Source: Elusimicrobiota bacterium
Lineage (GTDB): Bacteria; Elusimicrobiota; Elusimicrobia; UBA1565; JACRDR01
Reading direction: 5' to 3'
Assembly: GCA_016194745.1 (NCBI GenBank)
Contig: JACQBA010000010.1
Coordinates: forward strand, 124,001 to 188,000
Length of the DNA: 64,000 nt
This document shows, in pieces, positions 7,018-16,159 of this stretch. The number at the start of each line of letters is the position of its first letter. The stretch's first letter is position 1. Made by a program: the position numbers and the translations under genes. The notes beneath the pieces were generated by a model. The model was not told the origin of the DNA. It did not search any database and saw only the letters and a program-made list of their open reading frames with translations.

Positions 7018-9183
7018 AAACACTTCCTCGCGCCGCACGGGACAACCCGCCCCCGCCCTAAGACCCGACAACGGATCGATCTTCTCCCGGACGAGTCCAC
7101 CCTGAGGCGGAACGAACTCCTCCTTCGTCAGCGGGGCCTCCTCGCGCATGAACGCGAGCCACAATGGCAAGGCGTCCTTCGCCCCGGTCGCGCCGACGGA
7201 CTTGTGGGAGTCCTCGCCGGCCCATACGCCGACCAAGATCCGCGGCGTGTATCCGATGAACCACGCGTCGCGCCCGTCGTTCGTCGTCCCGGTCTTTCCG
7301 GCCGATGGGGAATCCCACTTGTAGGCGAGGGCGACCGGTTTGGCCGTCCCCTCCTGGAATACGCTTTCCAACAGCGACGTCACCAGATACGCCAGGGCCG
7401 GATCGATGGCCGGCGAGCGCCCGGCTCCCGAGAACTCCATCACGTTGCCCTCGGCGTCCGAAACCGCGGTGATGAACGCGGGAGCGACGCGAAATCCCCC
7501 GTTGACGAACGGGGCGTAGGCGGTCGATAACTCCAGCAGGCCGACCTCGGAGGCGCCTAGGGCGAGCGCCAAGCTGTCCTCGAGCGGGCTCGATATCCCG
7601 AGCCGGCGGGCGAAATCGACGACCTTCGGCATGCCGACGCGCTGGGCGAGATCGAGGGTCGCCCCGTTCAAGGAGCGCGCCAGCGCGACGCGCACGGTCA
7701 CGGTCCCGAGGTACACGCCGTCGTAGTTGGCCGGATGCCATGAACCCGAATTGCCGCGGAGGCTCTTCGGGAACTTGCGCGGCTCGTCGCGGAGCAAGGT
7801 CGCGGGCGTCACCCCCGATTCGAGCGCCGCGCCGTAGACGATCGGCTTGAACGCGCTGCCCGGCTGCCGGCGCGCCTGCGTCGCGCGATCGAACTGGGAT
7901 TTCGCGTAGTCCTTGCCGCCGACCAGCGCGAGGACGCGGCCGCTCGCGGGGTCCACGGCGACAAGCGCCGCCTGATGGCGGGCCGGCCGCAGCGCGCGGA
8001 CGGCCGACGCCTGCAGGAGCGGATCGACCGTGGTATGAATGGACAGCCCGAACCGGAAGATTTCGTCCTCCGGATAGCGGCGCACCAGCCGGCGGACGAC
8101 CTCCGCGGTGAAGTAACCGAACTCGTCGCGGCCAAGCTCCGGCGCCGCGCGGCGCGTCACGACCGGCGAGCGCCGCGCGGCGCGCATGCGGGCGGTGTCG
8201 ATCATCCGCTCCTGCTTCATCCGGGACAAGACGAAGTCCCGGCGCGCCGTCGCCGCGTCGGGAAAGCGGAGCGGATTGTAGAGATACGGCGACCGGATCA
8301 GCCCCGCGAGCATCGCGCACTCTCCGAGATCCAATTCCGAAAGCCGCTTGTTGAAGAAGAAGCGCGCCGCCGCCTTCATGCCCGCGACCGCCACGGTCCC
8401 GTCCTGCCCCAGATAGATGTGGTTGAGGTACAACGTCAGGATGCCGCGCTTCGAGTAGCGCAGCTCGAGATAGATCGAGAGCGCCGCCTCCATCAGCTTG
8501 CGGCGCAGCGTGCGGCGCGGCGTGAGGAAGAGGTTCTTGGCGAGCTGCTGCGTGATCGTGCTGCCGCCGTAGACGCCGCGCCGCGTGACGTCGTACCAGG
8601 CCGACCTCGCCATGGCGCGCAAGTCGATCCCCCAATGACCAAAGAACCTCTTATCCTCGACGGCGACGACCGCGTTTTTCAAATCGTCCGGCAGCTCCTC
8701 GAAAATGGCGGGGTCGCGGCGGACCTTCTCTTGGCCGGAGAGCTCCGCGACGAGCTCGGGCTCGATGAGGACCCGCGCGGCGGCGGAGCCGCTGGAGGAC
8801 TCGACGCTCCATTGGTCCCCGTTCTTGACCGTCAGACGGAAGGAGCCGGGCAGCTGACGCGCCACGGGCGAGGCGAAGCCGCGCAGGTAGATCTCCAGCA
8901 CCGGGTCGGACCATCGATACTCGCCGGGGACGCCCGCGCGATCCTTCGCGGCGTAGCGCAGGCGCCGCAGGCGCTCCAGCAGGAGCTTCGGCGTCTGGCG
9001 GGTCGTCTCGTCTACGGCGAAGGGCGCGCTGTACATCCGCGTCGAGAACCCGACCCCGAGACCGCCGACGACGAGCGACGAGAGCTTCCTCTCCGCGAAG
9101 ACCACGAGGAAGATGACGAGCGCGAGCGCCCCGGCGGCGAACGCGGGCCAGCTCTTAAGGAGCTTCTTGCGATCGATCCTCAT
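6931..9183 (-). CDS. Class A penicillin-binding protein (PBP1-type transglycosylase/transpeptidase)
   Basis: 750 residues. One N-terminal membrane anchor (about residues 9-29) is followed by a short region resembling the UB2H domain of PBP1b (about 40-150). A GT51 glycosyltransferase domain follows, with VEDKRFFGHWGID, GGSTITQQLAKN and RKLMEAALSIYLE motifs. The transpeptidase domain has SxxK as SAFK, SxN as SLN and KTG as KTGTTNDGRDAWF. A Cys-containing tail (GCPVRREE, EYCPLH) ends the protein. It polymerises and cross-links peptidoglycan in the periplasm. The ATG overlaps the TGA of the upstream permease gene (ATGA). PBP1b versus PBP1a subtype is a judgement. Confidence 0.92.
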   Translation of the reverse strand: MRIDRKKLLKSWPAFAAGALALVIFLVVFAERKLSSLVVGGLGVGFSTRMYSAPFAVDETTRQTPKLLLERLRRLRYAAKDRAGVPGEYRWSDPVLEIYLRGFASPVARQLPGSFRLTVKNGDQWSVESSSGSAAARVLIEPELVAELSGQEKVRRDPAIFEELPDDLKNAVVAVEDKRFFGHWGIDLRAMARSAWYDVTRRGVYGGSTITQQLAKNLFLTPRRTLRRKLMEAALSIYLELRYSKRGILTLYLNHIYLGQDGTVAVAGMKAAARFFFNKRLSELDLGECAMLAGLIRSPYLYNPLRFPDAATARRDFVLSRMKQERMIDTARMRAARRSPVVTRRAAPELGRDEFGYFTAEVVRRLVRRYPEDEIFRFGLSIHTTVDPLLQASAVRALRPARHQAALVAVDPASGRVLALVGGKDYAKSQFDRATQARRQPGSAFKPIVYGAALESGVTPATLLRDEPRKFPKSLRGNSGSWHPANYDGVYLGTVTVRVALARSLNGATLDLAQRVGMPKVVDFARRLGISSPLEDSLALALGASEVGLLELSTAYAPFVNGGFRVAPAFITAVSDAEGNVMEFSGAGRSPAIDPALAYLVTSLLESVFQEGTAKPVALAYKWDSPSAGKTGTTNDGRDAWFIGYTPRILVGVWAGEDSHKSVGATGAKDALPLWLAFMREEAPLTKEEFVPPQGGLVREKIDPLSGLRAGAGCPVRREEVFLAGTEPAEYCPLHARGVVGWFRRLFGLH

Positions 9184-9917
9184 CCGTTGGCGAGCTTCCA
9201 TAAGAGCAGCGCGGTGATGACGGCGAGCATGGGCGTCAAGATGCGGTCCGCGTGGGACAAGGCGAGCCTCGCTCCGACCACCGCTCCCGCACCGAGCGAG
9301 ACGCCGAGCACCGCTCCCAGGCTCCAATTCACGTTTCCTTGGTACGCGTAGGTCGCCACCGCGAGGAACGCCGAGGCAAAATTCGCGATCTTGGCCGCGG
9401 CCATGGCGCCGACCAATCCGATGGGCGCGACGTAGAGCAGCGCGAGGAACATGAAGGTCCCCCCGCCCGGCCCCCAAGCGCCGTCGTAGAAGCCGCATAG
9501 AAGCCCCAGGCCGACGGCCGTAGGCGTGAGCGCCCACTCGCGCTCGTGGCGCGCGGCCTCGGCGGCCTTGATGATCCGCTTGCGCGCGAACATCGTCGCC
9601 AAGACGAGACACGTGCCGATCACGAGCATGACGCTGTAGAAGGGCGCCACGACGCGGGAGAGGGACGCTCCCGCGACCGAGCCGATGCCGACCCAAACCG
9701 CGAACTTGAGGGCGATCGCCCACGGCACGCGCCGCCCTAGCCCGTACACCGCGAGCGCGGCGAAGGTCGAGCAGACGCCCCCGATCTTGTTCGTCCCGAT
9801 CGCGACGGGATGGATCCCCAGCTTGAGCATCGCCAACGGCAGCGCGATGAGCCCGCCGCCGCCGATGATCGAGTCGATGAATCCCGCGGCCAAACCGCCG
9901 CCGATGAGGAGTAGCAT
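9180..9917 (-). CDS. TauE/SafE family membrane permease
   Basis: 245 residues, nearly all hydrophobic, with about eight membrane segments. The family's repeated glycine motifs are visible: GFIDSIIGGGGLIALP near the N-terminus and GFYDGAWGPGGGTF in the second half. Members export sulfite, sulfoacetate or other organosulfur anions; substrate is unknown here. Start ATG 9917 is preceded by AAGGAG only 1 nt away, which is too close for normal use. TACAAT at 9932-9927 predicts a 3-nt leader. It overlaps the PBP gene by 4 nt. Confidence 0.85.
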   Translation of the reverse strand: MLLLIGGGLAAGFIDSIIGGGGLIALPLAMLKLGIHPVAIGTNKIGGVCSTFAALAVYGLGRRVPWAIALKFAVWVGIGSVAGASLSRVVAPFYSVMLVIGTCLVLATMFARKRIIKAAEAARHEREWALTPTAVGLGLLCGFYDGAWGPGGGTFMFLALLYVAPIGLVGAMAAAKIANFASAFLAVATYAYQGNVNWSLGAVLGVSLGAGAVVGARLALSHADRILTPMLAVITALLLWKLANG

Positions 9918-9935
9918 TCTCCTTTCATTGTAGCA

Positions 9936-10000
9936 ATCCTCAAAACCTCCCACCCCGCCCTCGCCCGAACCCTGCCCCGCCGCGCGGGAGAGGGGATATA
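9936..10000. repeat. C/G-rich intergenic repeat-like segment
   Basis: A purine/pyrimidine-biased stretch upstream of the permease with CCCGCCCTCGCCCGAACCC followed by GCGCGGGAGAGGGG. It looks like a degraded intergenic palindromic repeat of the CCCTC/GAGGG kind. I cannot find a second copy in the window, so this is tentative. Confidence 0.25.
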
Positions 10001-10017
10001 AGGAAGCCCGCAAGTCA

Positions 10018-10046
10018 TTGAAATATCCTGCATACCCTGCTAAATA
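10018..10046 (+). promoter_or_regulatory. Sigma-70-type promoter of the aas-like operon, leaderless
   Basis: TTGAAA at 10018-10023, a 17-nt spacer, and TAAATA at 10041-10046. The predicted +1 is exactly the A of the ATG at 10053. A GGGGGG run lies between -10 and ATG but would not be transcribed. Confidence 0.6.
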
Positions 10047-10052
10047 GGGGGG

Positions 10053-13000
10053 ATGCCGGACCAAGCCTCGAGTACCCCCTCCCCGCGGAAAGGCCGCATC
10101 CGATCGACCGGGTTCCTCGCCTTCTTGTCCGCCCAGGCGCTGGGCGCGTTCAACGACAACGCGTTCAAGACGTTCGTGGCGCTCCTGGCCATCGCCACGA
10201 TGCCGGCGGATAAGAGCAGCCAACTCATCGCCATCGCGGGAGGGCTATTCATCGCCCCGTTCATCCTGTTCTCCACGTTGGCCGGCGACATGGCGGATCG
10301 CTGGAGCAAGAAGAAGCTGATCGTCCTGTTCAAGGTGGTCGAAGTCGTCTTGCTCGCCCTGAGCTTTTTCGCCCTGTACGCCGGAAGCATCCCGGCGCTT
10401 TGCGCGCTGCTGTTCCTCATGGGCACGCACAGCGCGTTCTTCGGACCGGTCAAGCTCGCGATCATCCCGGAGCTCGTCGGCGACGAGGACCTCTCCAAGG
10501 GCAACGGCCTCATGCAGATGACGACGTTCCTCGGCATCATCCTCGGCACGGTGACCGCGACGCTCCTCCTCGGCTACGTCCGCGGCGCGCCGCACCTCGC
10601 GTCCCTCCTCTTCGTTGCGGCCGCGGTCGCGGGGCTGGTGAGCAGCTTGCTCCTTCCCGACCTGCCTGCGGTGGGCTCCAAAGAGCCGCTCCGGTTCAAC
10701 GTCGTCGCGCGCACCTACGAGAACTTCCTGGAGCTCCACAAGCACTACAGCATCCACCTCGCGACGGTCGGCGCCGCGTACTTCTGGTTCGTCGGGGCGA
10801 TCTTCCAGATGAACCTCCTCGTCTACGGCAAAGAGCTGATGGGAGTCAGCGAGACCGCGGCCGGCAACTTCCAGATCGTCGTGGCGCTCGGGATCGGCGC
10901 GGGGAGCTACGTGGCGGGCGTCATGTCGCGCGGGCAAGTCGAGCTCGGGCTAGTCCCGGTCGGCGCCCTCGGCCTCGTCGTCTTCGGCGTCGACCTGGCC
11001 TTCGCCTACCGCTCGACCCCGAGGACCTTGATCGATCTGGCCTTGGCCGGCGCGAGCGCGGGCGCCTTCGTCGTGCCGCTCCAGTCCTTCATCCAGCAGC
11101 GCGCGCCCTCGGCGGAGCGCGGCCGCATCATCGCGACGGGCAACATCATCTCGTTCTTCGCCATCCTCGTCGCCTCGGGCTGCCTGTGGGCGTTCAGCGA
11201 GTTCTTCCGCCTGCACCCCGGGCAGATTTTCATCGTCACCTCCGCGATGACCTTGGTCGTGGCCGCGTACATCATCAAGATGCTTCCGGACTTCTTCATC
11301 CGGATGCTTCTCTATCCCTTCGCGAACCTGATTTACCGCCTTCGCGTCGAGGGCCGCGAGCACGTGCCGTTGACCGGCGCGGCGCTTTTGGTCTCCAACC
11401 ACGTCTCCTTCATCGACGCGATCTTGATCGCCATGGCCAACCAGCGCATGGTGCGCTTCCTCATGTTCCGCACTTACTACGACCTGCCGGTCGCGCACTG
11501 GTTCTTCAAGGCGATGGGCTGCATCCCGATCTCCGACCGCGACGGCGCGAAGGCCGTGATCAAGTCCTTCCAGGACGCCCGCGCGGCGCTCGAGCAGGGC
11601 GACCTCGTCTGCATCTTCGCGGAGGGCGAGATCTCGCGCCACGGGCAGACCCAGAAGTTCAAGAAGGGATTCGAGCGCATCGTGAAGGACCTGCCGGTGC
11701 CGGTCATCCCCGTGTTCCTCGACCGCGTCTGGGGCTCCATCTTCAGCTTCGAGGGCGGCAAGGCTCTTTTCAAATGGCCCCGGCGCGTGCCCTACCCCGT
11801 GACCGTGGGCTTCGGGACTCCGATGCCGTCGTCCGCCTCGGCCTTCGAGGTCCGGCAAGCCATGCTCGACTTGGGCTCCGACGCCTTCAAGCACCGCCTC
11901 GCCGAGAAGTCGCCCCTGGCGCTCTCCTTCCTGCAGGAGGCGAAGCGCCACTGGTTCCGCTTCGCGATGGCGGACTCGACGGGCGCGGAACTATCCTACG
12001 GCGGCGCGCTCTGCCGCGCTTGGCTGCTCGGGCGCGCCCTGGACGCGGCTCTGCCCGCGGGAGACCACGTGGCGGTCCTCTTGCCGCCGTCGGTGGGCGG
12101 GGCGCTGGCCAACCTCGGCCTCTCGATGAGGGGCCGCGTGCCCATCAACCTCAACTACACCGCCTCGCGCGAGATCGTGCTGCACTGCGCCGAGCGCGCC
12201 TCCTGCGCCAAGATCCTCACCTCGCGCAAGTTCTACGAGAAGCTCGGGTGGCCGGAGGACCCGCGCCTCGTCTACCTCGAGGACGTCGCCGCGGCGATCT
12301 CGAAGCCCTTCGCGGCCGCGGTCTCGGCGACGTTCTTCCTGCTGCCGGCGTTCGCTGTCCGGGGATTGGCGCTGCGGGCGCCCGCCGGCAACGGGCCCGA
12401 ACTCGAGCGCCTGGCGACAGTCATCTTCACGAGCGGCTCGACCGGCGTCCCGAAAGGCGTCATGCTCACGCACTCCAATCTGCTCTCGAACATCGAAGGC
12501 CTGTGCCAGCTTTATCCGGTCGGCAAGGAGGACCGCATCCTCGGCATCCTGCCCTTCTTCCATTCTTTCGGATTTTTGGGGACGCTGTGGTTCCCCCTCG
12601 TGACCGGCTTCGGCGTGGTCTATCATTACAATCCTCTCGAGGCGAAGCGCATCGGGGACCTCGTCGAAAAGTACAAGGTCTCGTTCCTCCTCGCCACGCC
12701 CACGTTCTTGACGGCCTATCTCCGCCGAGTGGAGCCCGAGAAGTTCAGGAGCCTCCGCTTCGTCGTGGCCGGCGCGGAGAAGCTTCGGGACGAGATAGGC
12801 CAAGCTTTCGAGGAAAAATACGGGATGCCCGTGCTGGAGGGCTACGGCGCGACGGAGCTCTCCCCCGCCGCCGCGGTCAATATCCCGGACGTCGATTTGA
12901 GCGGCATCAAGCAGACCGGACACAAGACCGGCTCGATCGGCCAGCCGCTGCCGGGCGTCTTGATGAAGGTCGTCGATCCGGCCACGGAAGCCGCGCTTCC

Positions 13001-13490
13001 CGCGGGGACGCCGGGCCTCCTGCTCGTCAAGGGACCGAACGTGATGAAGGGCTACCTGGGCGACCCGCAGAAGACCGCCGAGGTGATGCGCGACGGCTTC
13101 TACGTGACGGGCGACATCGCGACGATCAGCGAGGACGGCTTCGTCCAGATCACGGACCGCTTGAGCCGGTTCAGCAAGATCGGCGGCGAGATGGTGCCCC
13201 ACATCAAGATCGAGGAGAAGCTCCAGGACCTGGCCGGGGCGATCGAGCAGACCTTCATCGTCACGGGCGTGCCCGATCCCAAGCGCGGCGAGCGCCTCAT
13301 CGTGCTCTACAAGGGCGAGCCGGACATCGACGGGCTCCTGAAAAAGCTCCAGGACAGCGAGTTGCCCAAGCTCTGGCTGCCCGATCGCGGCGCGTTCCAC
13401 CAGGTACAGGAGTTCCCCCTCCTCGGCTCGGGAAAGCTCGACATCCAGAAACTCAAAGCGACGGCCAAGGACTTGGAGAAAGTCGCATGA
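10053..13490 (+). CDS. aas: Aas-like trifunctional protein: MFS transporter / 1-acyltransferase / acyl-ACP or acyl-CoA ligase
   Basis: 1145 residues in three parts. Residues about 15-410 are an MFS/LplT-like transporter with GAFNDNAFKT near the start. About 415-610 is a PlsC acyltransferase, with NHVSFID (HxxxxD), FAEGEISRHG and VIPVFLDRVWG. About 640-1140 is an AMP-forming ligase, with FTSGSTGVPKG, GYGATELSP and GDIATISEDGFVQITDR. In enterobacteria LplT and Aas import lysophospholipid and re-acylate it with fatty acid activated on ACP; a single fused protein could do the same at the inner membrane. Function is inferred from domains. The stop overlaps the next ATG (ATGA). Confidence 0.88.
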   Translation: MPDQASSTPSPRKGRIRSTGFLAFLSAQALGAFNDNAFKTFVALLAIATMPADKSSQLIAIAGGLFIAPFILFSTLAGDMADRWSKKKLIVLFKVVEVVLLALSFFALYAGSIPALCALLFLMGTHSAFFGPVKLAIIPELVGDEDLSKGNGLMQMTTFLGIILGTVTATLLLGYVRGAPHLASLLFVAAAVAGLVSSLLLPDLPAVGSKEPLRFNVVARTYENFLELHKHYSIHLATVGAAYFWFVGAIFQMNLLVYGKELMGVSETAAGNFQIVVALGIGAGSYVAGVMSRGQVELGLVPVGALGLVVFGVDLAFAYRSTPRTLIDLALAGASAGAFVVPLQSFIQQRAPSAERGRIIATGNIISFFAILVASGCLWAFSEFFRLHPGQIFIVTSAMTLVVAAYIIKMLPDFFIRMLLYPFANLIYRLRVEGREHVPLTGAALLVSNHVSFIDAILIAMANQRMVRFLMFRTYYDLPVAHWFFKAMGCIPISDRDGAKAVIKSFQDARAALEQGDLVCIFAEGEISRHGQTQKFKKGFERIVKDLPVPVIPVFLDRVWGSIFSFEGGKALFKWPRRVPYPVTVGFGTPMPSSASAFEVRQAMLDLGSDAFKHRLAEKSPLALSFLQEAKRHWFRFAMADSTGAELSYGGALCRAWLLGRALDAALPAGDHVAVLLPPSVGGALANLGLSMRGRVPINLNYTASREIVLHCAERASCAKILTSRKFYEKLGWPEDPRLVYLEDVAAAISKPFAAAVSATFFLLPAFAVRGLALRAPAGNGPELERLATVIFTSGSTGVPKGVMLTHSNLLSNIEGLCQLYPVGKEDRILGILPFFHSFGFLGTLWFPLVTGFGVVYHYNPLEAKRIGDLVEKYKVSFLLATPTFLTAYLRRVEPEKFRSLRFVVAGAEKLRDEIGQAFEEKYGMPVLEGYGATELSPAAAVNIPDVDLSGIKQTGHKTGSIGQPLPGVLMKVVDPATEAALPAGTPGLLLVKGPNVMKGYLGDPQKTAEVMRDGFYVTGDIATISEDGFVQITDRLSRFSKIGGEMVPHIKIEEKLQDLAGAIEQTFIVTGVPDPKRGERLIVLYKGEPDIDGLLKKLQDSELPKLWLPDRGAFHQVQEFPLLGSGKLDIQKLKATAKDLEKVA

Positions 13491-14458
13491 CCGGGCTCAC
13501 CGACGTGCACGTCCATCTCGCGGCCCTTCCCACGAAGTCGAACGGCTGCCTCGTCTCGAAAAAGACGCTGAACGGGCCGCTCGGCCGCTTCATCGCCTGG
13601 AAACTCGGGCTCCCGGTCGACAAACCGGAGGAGGCCAACCGGATCTATCTTGACAAGCTGGACGCCGAGCTCGGACGCTCGACCTTCGTCACGAAGAGCG
13701 TCCTCCTCGGCATGGACGGCGTCTACGACTCTGGAGGCCGCCTGGATGAGGCGCGCACGCACTTCCTCATGTCGAACGACGCGGTGCTCCAGGCGGTCAA
13801 GACGCGGCCGCGCCTATTGGCCGGCGTCTCGATCAATCCCGCGCGCCGGGACGCGTTGGACGAGCTCGAGCGCTGCGCGGAGGCGGGCGCGGCCTTGGTC
13901 AAGGTGCTGCCGAACGCGCAGGTGTTCGATCCGGCCGACAAGAGGTTCGTCCCGTTTTACCGCGCTTTGGCCAAGCACAAGATCCCGCTCCTCTCGCACA
14001 CCGGCTACGAGTTCAGCCTGATGGGCCAGGACCAGTCGGTGGGCGACCCCGCGCGGCTCGTGGTTCCACTCGAGGAAGGCGCGACCGTGATCGCGGCGCA
14101 CGCGTGCAGCTACGGCATCTACCTCTACGAGCCCTTCTTCCCGACCTTCCTGCACTTGGTCGAGAAGTACAAGAACTTCTACGTCGACGCTTCGGCGCTC
14201 ACCTTGCCGAACCGCGCCGGCGCCATGCTCAAGATCCGCAAGCACCCGGAGCTCTTCGAACGCATCCTTTTCGGGACGGACTACCCGCTCCCCGTGTTCT
14301 CCTTCCCGTGTCTCGGCATCGCGGCCGTCGGCTCGTGGCTCCGCGCACGATCCGCCGACAACCGCTTCGACCGCCAATGGCGAGTCCTCGAGGCCATGGG
14401 GATCCCCGTGCTGCAGGACCTGTCGAAAGTCTCGCCGCGGCTCGCGGGCAACCAATAA
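13487..14458 (+). CDS. Amidohydrolase-family (TIM-barrel metal-dependent hydrolase) protein
   Basis: 323 residues starting inside the stop of the aas-like gene. It carries the metal-ligand layout of the amidohydrolase_2 (PF04909) group: an N-terminal DVHVH motif (residues 5-9), mid-protein LLSHTGYE, later AAHACSYG, and FGTDYPLP near the C-terminus with the catalytic-type Asp. No signal peptide, so it is cytoplasmic. Members decarboxylate or hydrolyse many small molecules and the substrate cannot be read from sequence. Coupling to a lipid-recycling enzyme hints at a role in lipid breakdown, as inference only. Confidence 0.8.
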   Translation: MTGLTDVHVHLAALPTKSNGCLVSKKTLNGPLGRFIAWKLGLPVDKPEEANRIYLDKLDAELGRSTFVTKSVLLGMDGVYDSGGRLDEARTHFLMSNDAVLQAVKTRPRLLAGVSINPARRDALDELERCAEAGAALVKVLPNAQVFDPADKRFVPFYRALAKHKIPLLSHTGYEFSLMGQDQSVGDPARLVVPLEEGATVIAAHACSYGIYLYEPFFPTFLHLVEKYKNFYVDASALTLPNRAGAMLKIRKHPELFERILFGTDYPLPVFSFPCLGIAAVGSWLRARSADNRFDRQWRVLEAMGIPVLQDLSKVSPRLAGNQ

Positions 14459-15039
14459 GCGTTCTGCCAGTCTAGTCGCATTCTATGGCTGGGAGACTTG
14501 AATTCAAGCTATGTAATTTTCATAATTGCCGGAAATATGATGTGAATCATGTTCGTCTCTCCTTGATCTTGGACAAACTCGTGCGAAACAGGGAGCGCCA
14601 ACAAATGAAAGAAAAACACCCGGATTCGAAATCAAATTGTCGTGAGTCACATCGTGACGCGAAGTCGACCGACATTCAACTGACACGCTCTAGGATAGCT
14701 GTCAACCGGCCGTCACGTTTTGGAGATCAGAGCGAGATGACGAGAAAGGGATGGTGGCCGGAGCGCTTTGATGTCGAGAAGACAGCGCGTCACTAAGCCG
14801 TCACGTGCTCAGAGCATTTTAGGAGAAAAGGTGAGATGAAAACGGGTTGGTTGGCGGGCGTTGTTGCGGTGGTCGCAGTCGTTTCGGTGGTCGCTCCCAC
14901 CGTCAGGGAGCGATGATTAGGGAATCCCTTTGTCTAGGCGCCGAGCAAGCACGCGGGTCCGGGAAAGCCGGATCGTAAGCTCGGGGACTGCATTAGGATA
15001 GAAGTTGTAAGATCGCTCCGTGACGGGAGCGTGAACGAG
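14459..15039 (+). other. Lower-G+C intergenic stretch at the left edge of the S74 island
   Basis: About 580 bp without a convincing full gene. Base composition changes to visibly more A+T than the flanks. A 103-codon frame (14485-14796) has no family, no good ribosome-binding site and odd composition, and I do not call it. CCGTCACGT occurs twice (14710-14718 and 14798-14806), each followed by AG-rich sequence, suggesting small duplications. A truncated signal-peptide copy lies at 14836-14916. The block reads as a recombination or insertion scar. Confidence 0.45.
14836..14916 (+). pseudogene. Remnant signal peptide duplicated from the downstream secreted-protein gene
   Basis: A 26-codon frame beginning ATGAAAACG with AGGAG about 11 nt upstream and ending in TGA. 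Its product (hydrophobic VVAVVAVVSVVAP core) closely resembles residues 8-25 of the protein starting at 15040 (VVAVAAVVSVAVP). The reading frame stops right after the hydrophobic core, so only the export signal survives. It is most simply a partial duplication or the stump of a deleted paralogue; translation as a tiny leader peptide cannot be excluded. Confidence 0.45.
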
Positions 15040-16152
15040 ATGAGAACACGATTCGCCTGGTTGTCCACCGTTGTAGCCGTGGCCGCGGTCGTTTCCGTGG
15101 CCGTGCCTGCCGTTGCCGCTGAGCGGTCCGCCACGCCGTCCAAAGAGGGCACGATGGTTCGCCCTGCTCCTGAGGATCTTCGGGTTGAGGACATGACGGA
15201 CGCGGACTTGCAACAGCGCCTGGGTGAGTGGGCGGCCGGCAAGCGGGACGACAGGGACGGGTATATTCTGCTCAACCAGCTCTGGTTTAACCATCGCCGG
15301 CACAAGACGGCTGGCACGGCAGCCGCCCAGCAGGTGAAGAAGCAGAAGGAAGCGGTTCTCGCGAAACATCCAGAGTTCGGTCGCCTTAAAGATTTTCGCC
15401 TCAGTGACCGCATCAAGTTCCAGGGGAAGCTCGCGGAAATGCAAAAGGCCGCGGCTCAGGCAGCAAAGCAGTGGGTTCCGGCCGACAAAACAGTTCGCCG
15501 GATCATCGGCCATGATAAGAAGGCCGTGGCTGTCTACCAGTTCCGCTTGGAGTTCCTCCGCCTGCCTGCCGACGTCGAACTGCGTCCTGAACCGACCGCC
15601 AAAACTGTTTTGAAGCTATTCCGGAACGATGCGCAGATTTCAGCATCTGAGATCTCGCCGTGGAAGACTATCAGCTATAGAAACCGCTTCGAGGTAGTTC
15701 CGCGGTATCCGGACCAAGTCACGAATAACTTCCTCGTGTGCTCGGATCTGATACACCCGGAATACCATGCCATGACTCAAGAAGAGCGCGAGACCATGCA
15801 GGCTCGCGGATTCAGCCGGGTGATGCCTTGGACCAACGCAAAGGGAGGTGTTGAGCAGGCTTGTGAGGTCCTGTCGTTAGACGGCGATCGAGTTTTTTCA
15901 TTCCCGATTACACAGCAGGAGCCGACGCAGTTGGCAGCACCTCTGGGCATGACCGCGGACGGGACCAAGGCTGCCATCATGATCGGTGAGAAAGCGCAGC
16001 AGGCTTCCCCTTACGGCAAGGCTGTTATCATCAGCAAGCCTCGTGAGGTCCTGGTGTGGACGCAGGCATCGGGTCTCAAGCGGGTTAAAGTCGCCAATAA
16101 GTCGGCGACCTGGAACGATTTGATTATGCAGTTCGAGCAGGGGAAGTTCTAG
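15040..16152 (+). CDS. Secreted protein of unknown function, first gene of S74 island
   Basis: 370 residues from ATG 15040; an in-frame GTG at 15031 is an alternative. An Ala/Val-rich signal peptide is cleaved near VAAER (about residue 28). The mature part starts with a charged helical region (about 35-140) and continues with a mixed alpha/beta region rich in QE and KPREVLVW-type strands. No known domain recognised. A hairpin (GCTCC/GGAGC at 15014-15031) lies just before the start. The next gene begins 7 nt after its stop, so it probably belongs to the operon of exported tail-fibre-like proteins. Confidence 0.65.
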   Translation: MRTRFAWLSTVVAVAAVVSVAVPAVAAERSATPSKEGTMVRPAPEDLRVEDMTDADLQQRLGEWAAGKRDDRDGYILLNQLWFNHRRHKTAGTAAAQQVKKQKEAVLAKHPEFGRLKDFRLSDRIKFQGKLAEMQKAAAQAAKQWVPADKTVRRIIGHDKKAVAVYQFRLEFLRLPADVELRPEPTAKTVLKLFRNDAQISASEISPWKTISYRNRFEVVPRYPDQVTNNFLVCSDLIHPEYHAMTQEERETMQARGFSRVMPWTNAKGGVEQACEVLSLDGDRVFSFPITQQEPTQLAAPLGMTADGTKAAIMIGEKAQQASPYGKAVIISKPREVLVWTQASGLKRVKVANKSATWNDLIMQFEQGKF

Positions 16153-16159
16153 CCAAAAG

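Noticed and set aside
9914..10223. Longer N-terminus for the TauE permease
   Set aside because: The added sequence is Arg/Gly-rich read-through of the intergenic repeat and the aas promoter; the membrane protein naturally begins at 9917.
10400..13486. Very long second frame running through the aas-like gene
   Set aside because: Arg/Gly/Pro/Ala-rich shadow of the real frame; only its 3' end after 13487 is a true gene.
14485..14796. 103-codon frame in the gap before the S74 island
   Set aside because: No ribosome-binding site, no recognisable domain, odd residue mix, and lies in a scrambled-looking low-G+C region.
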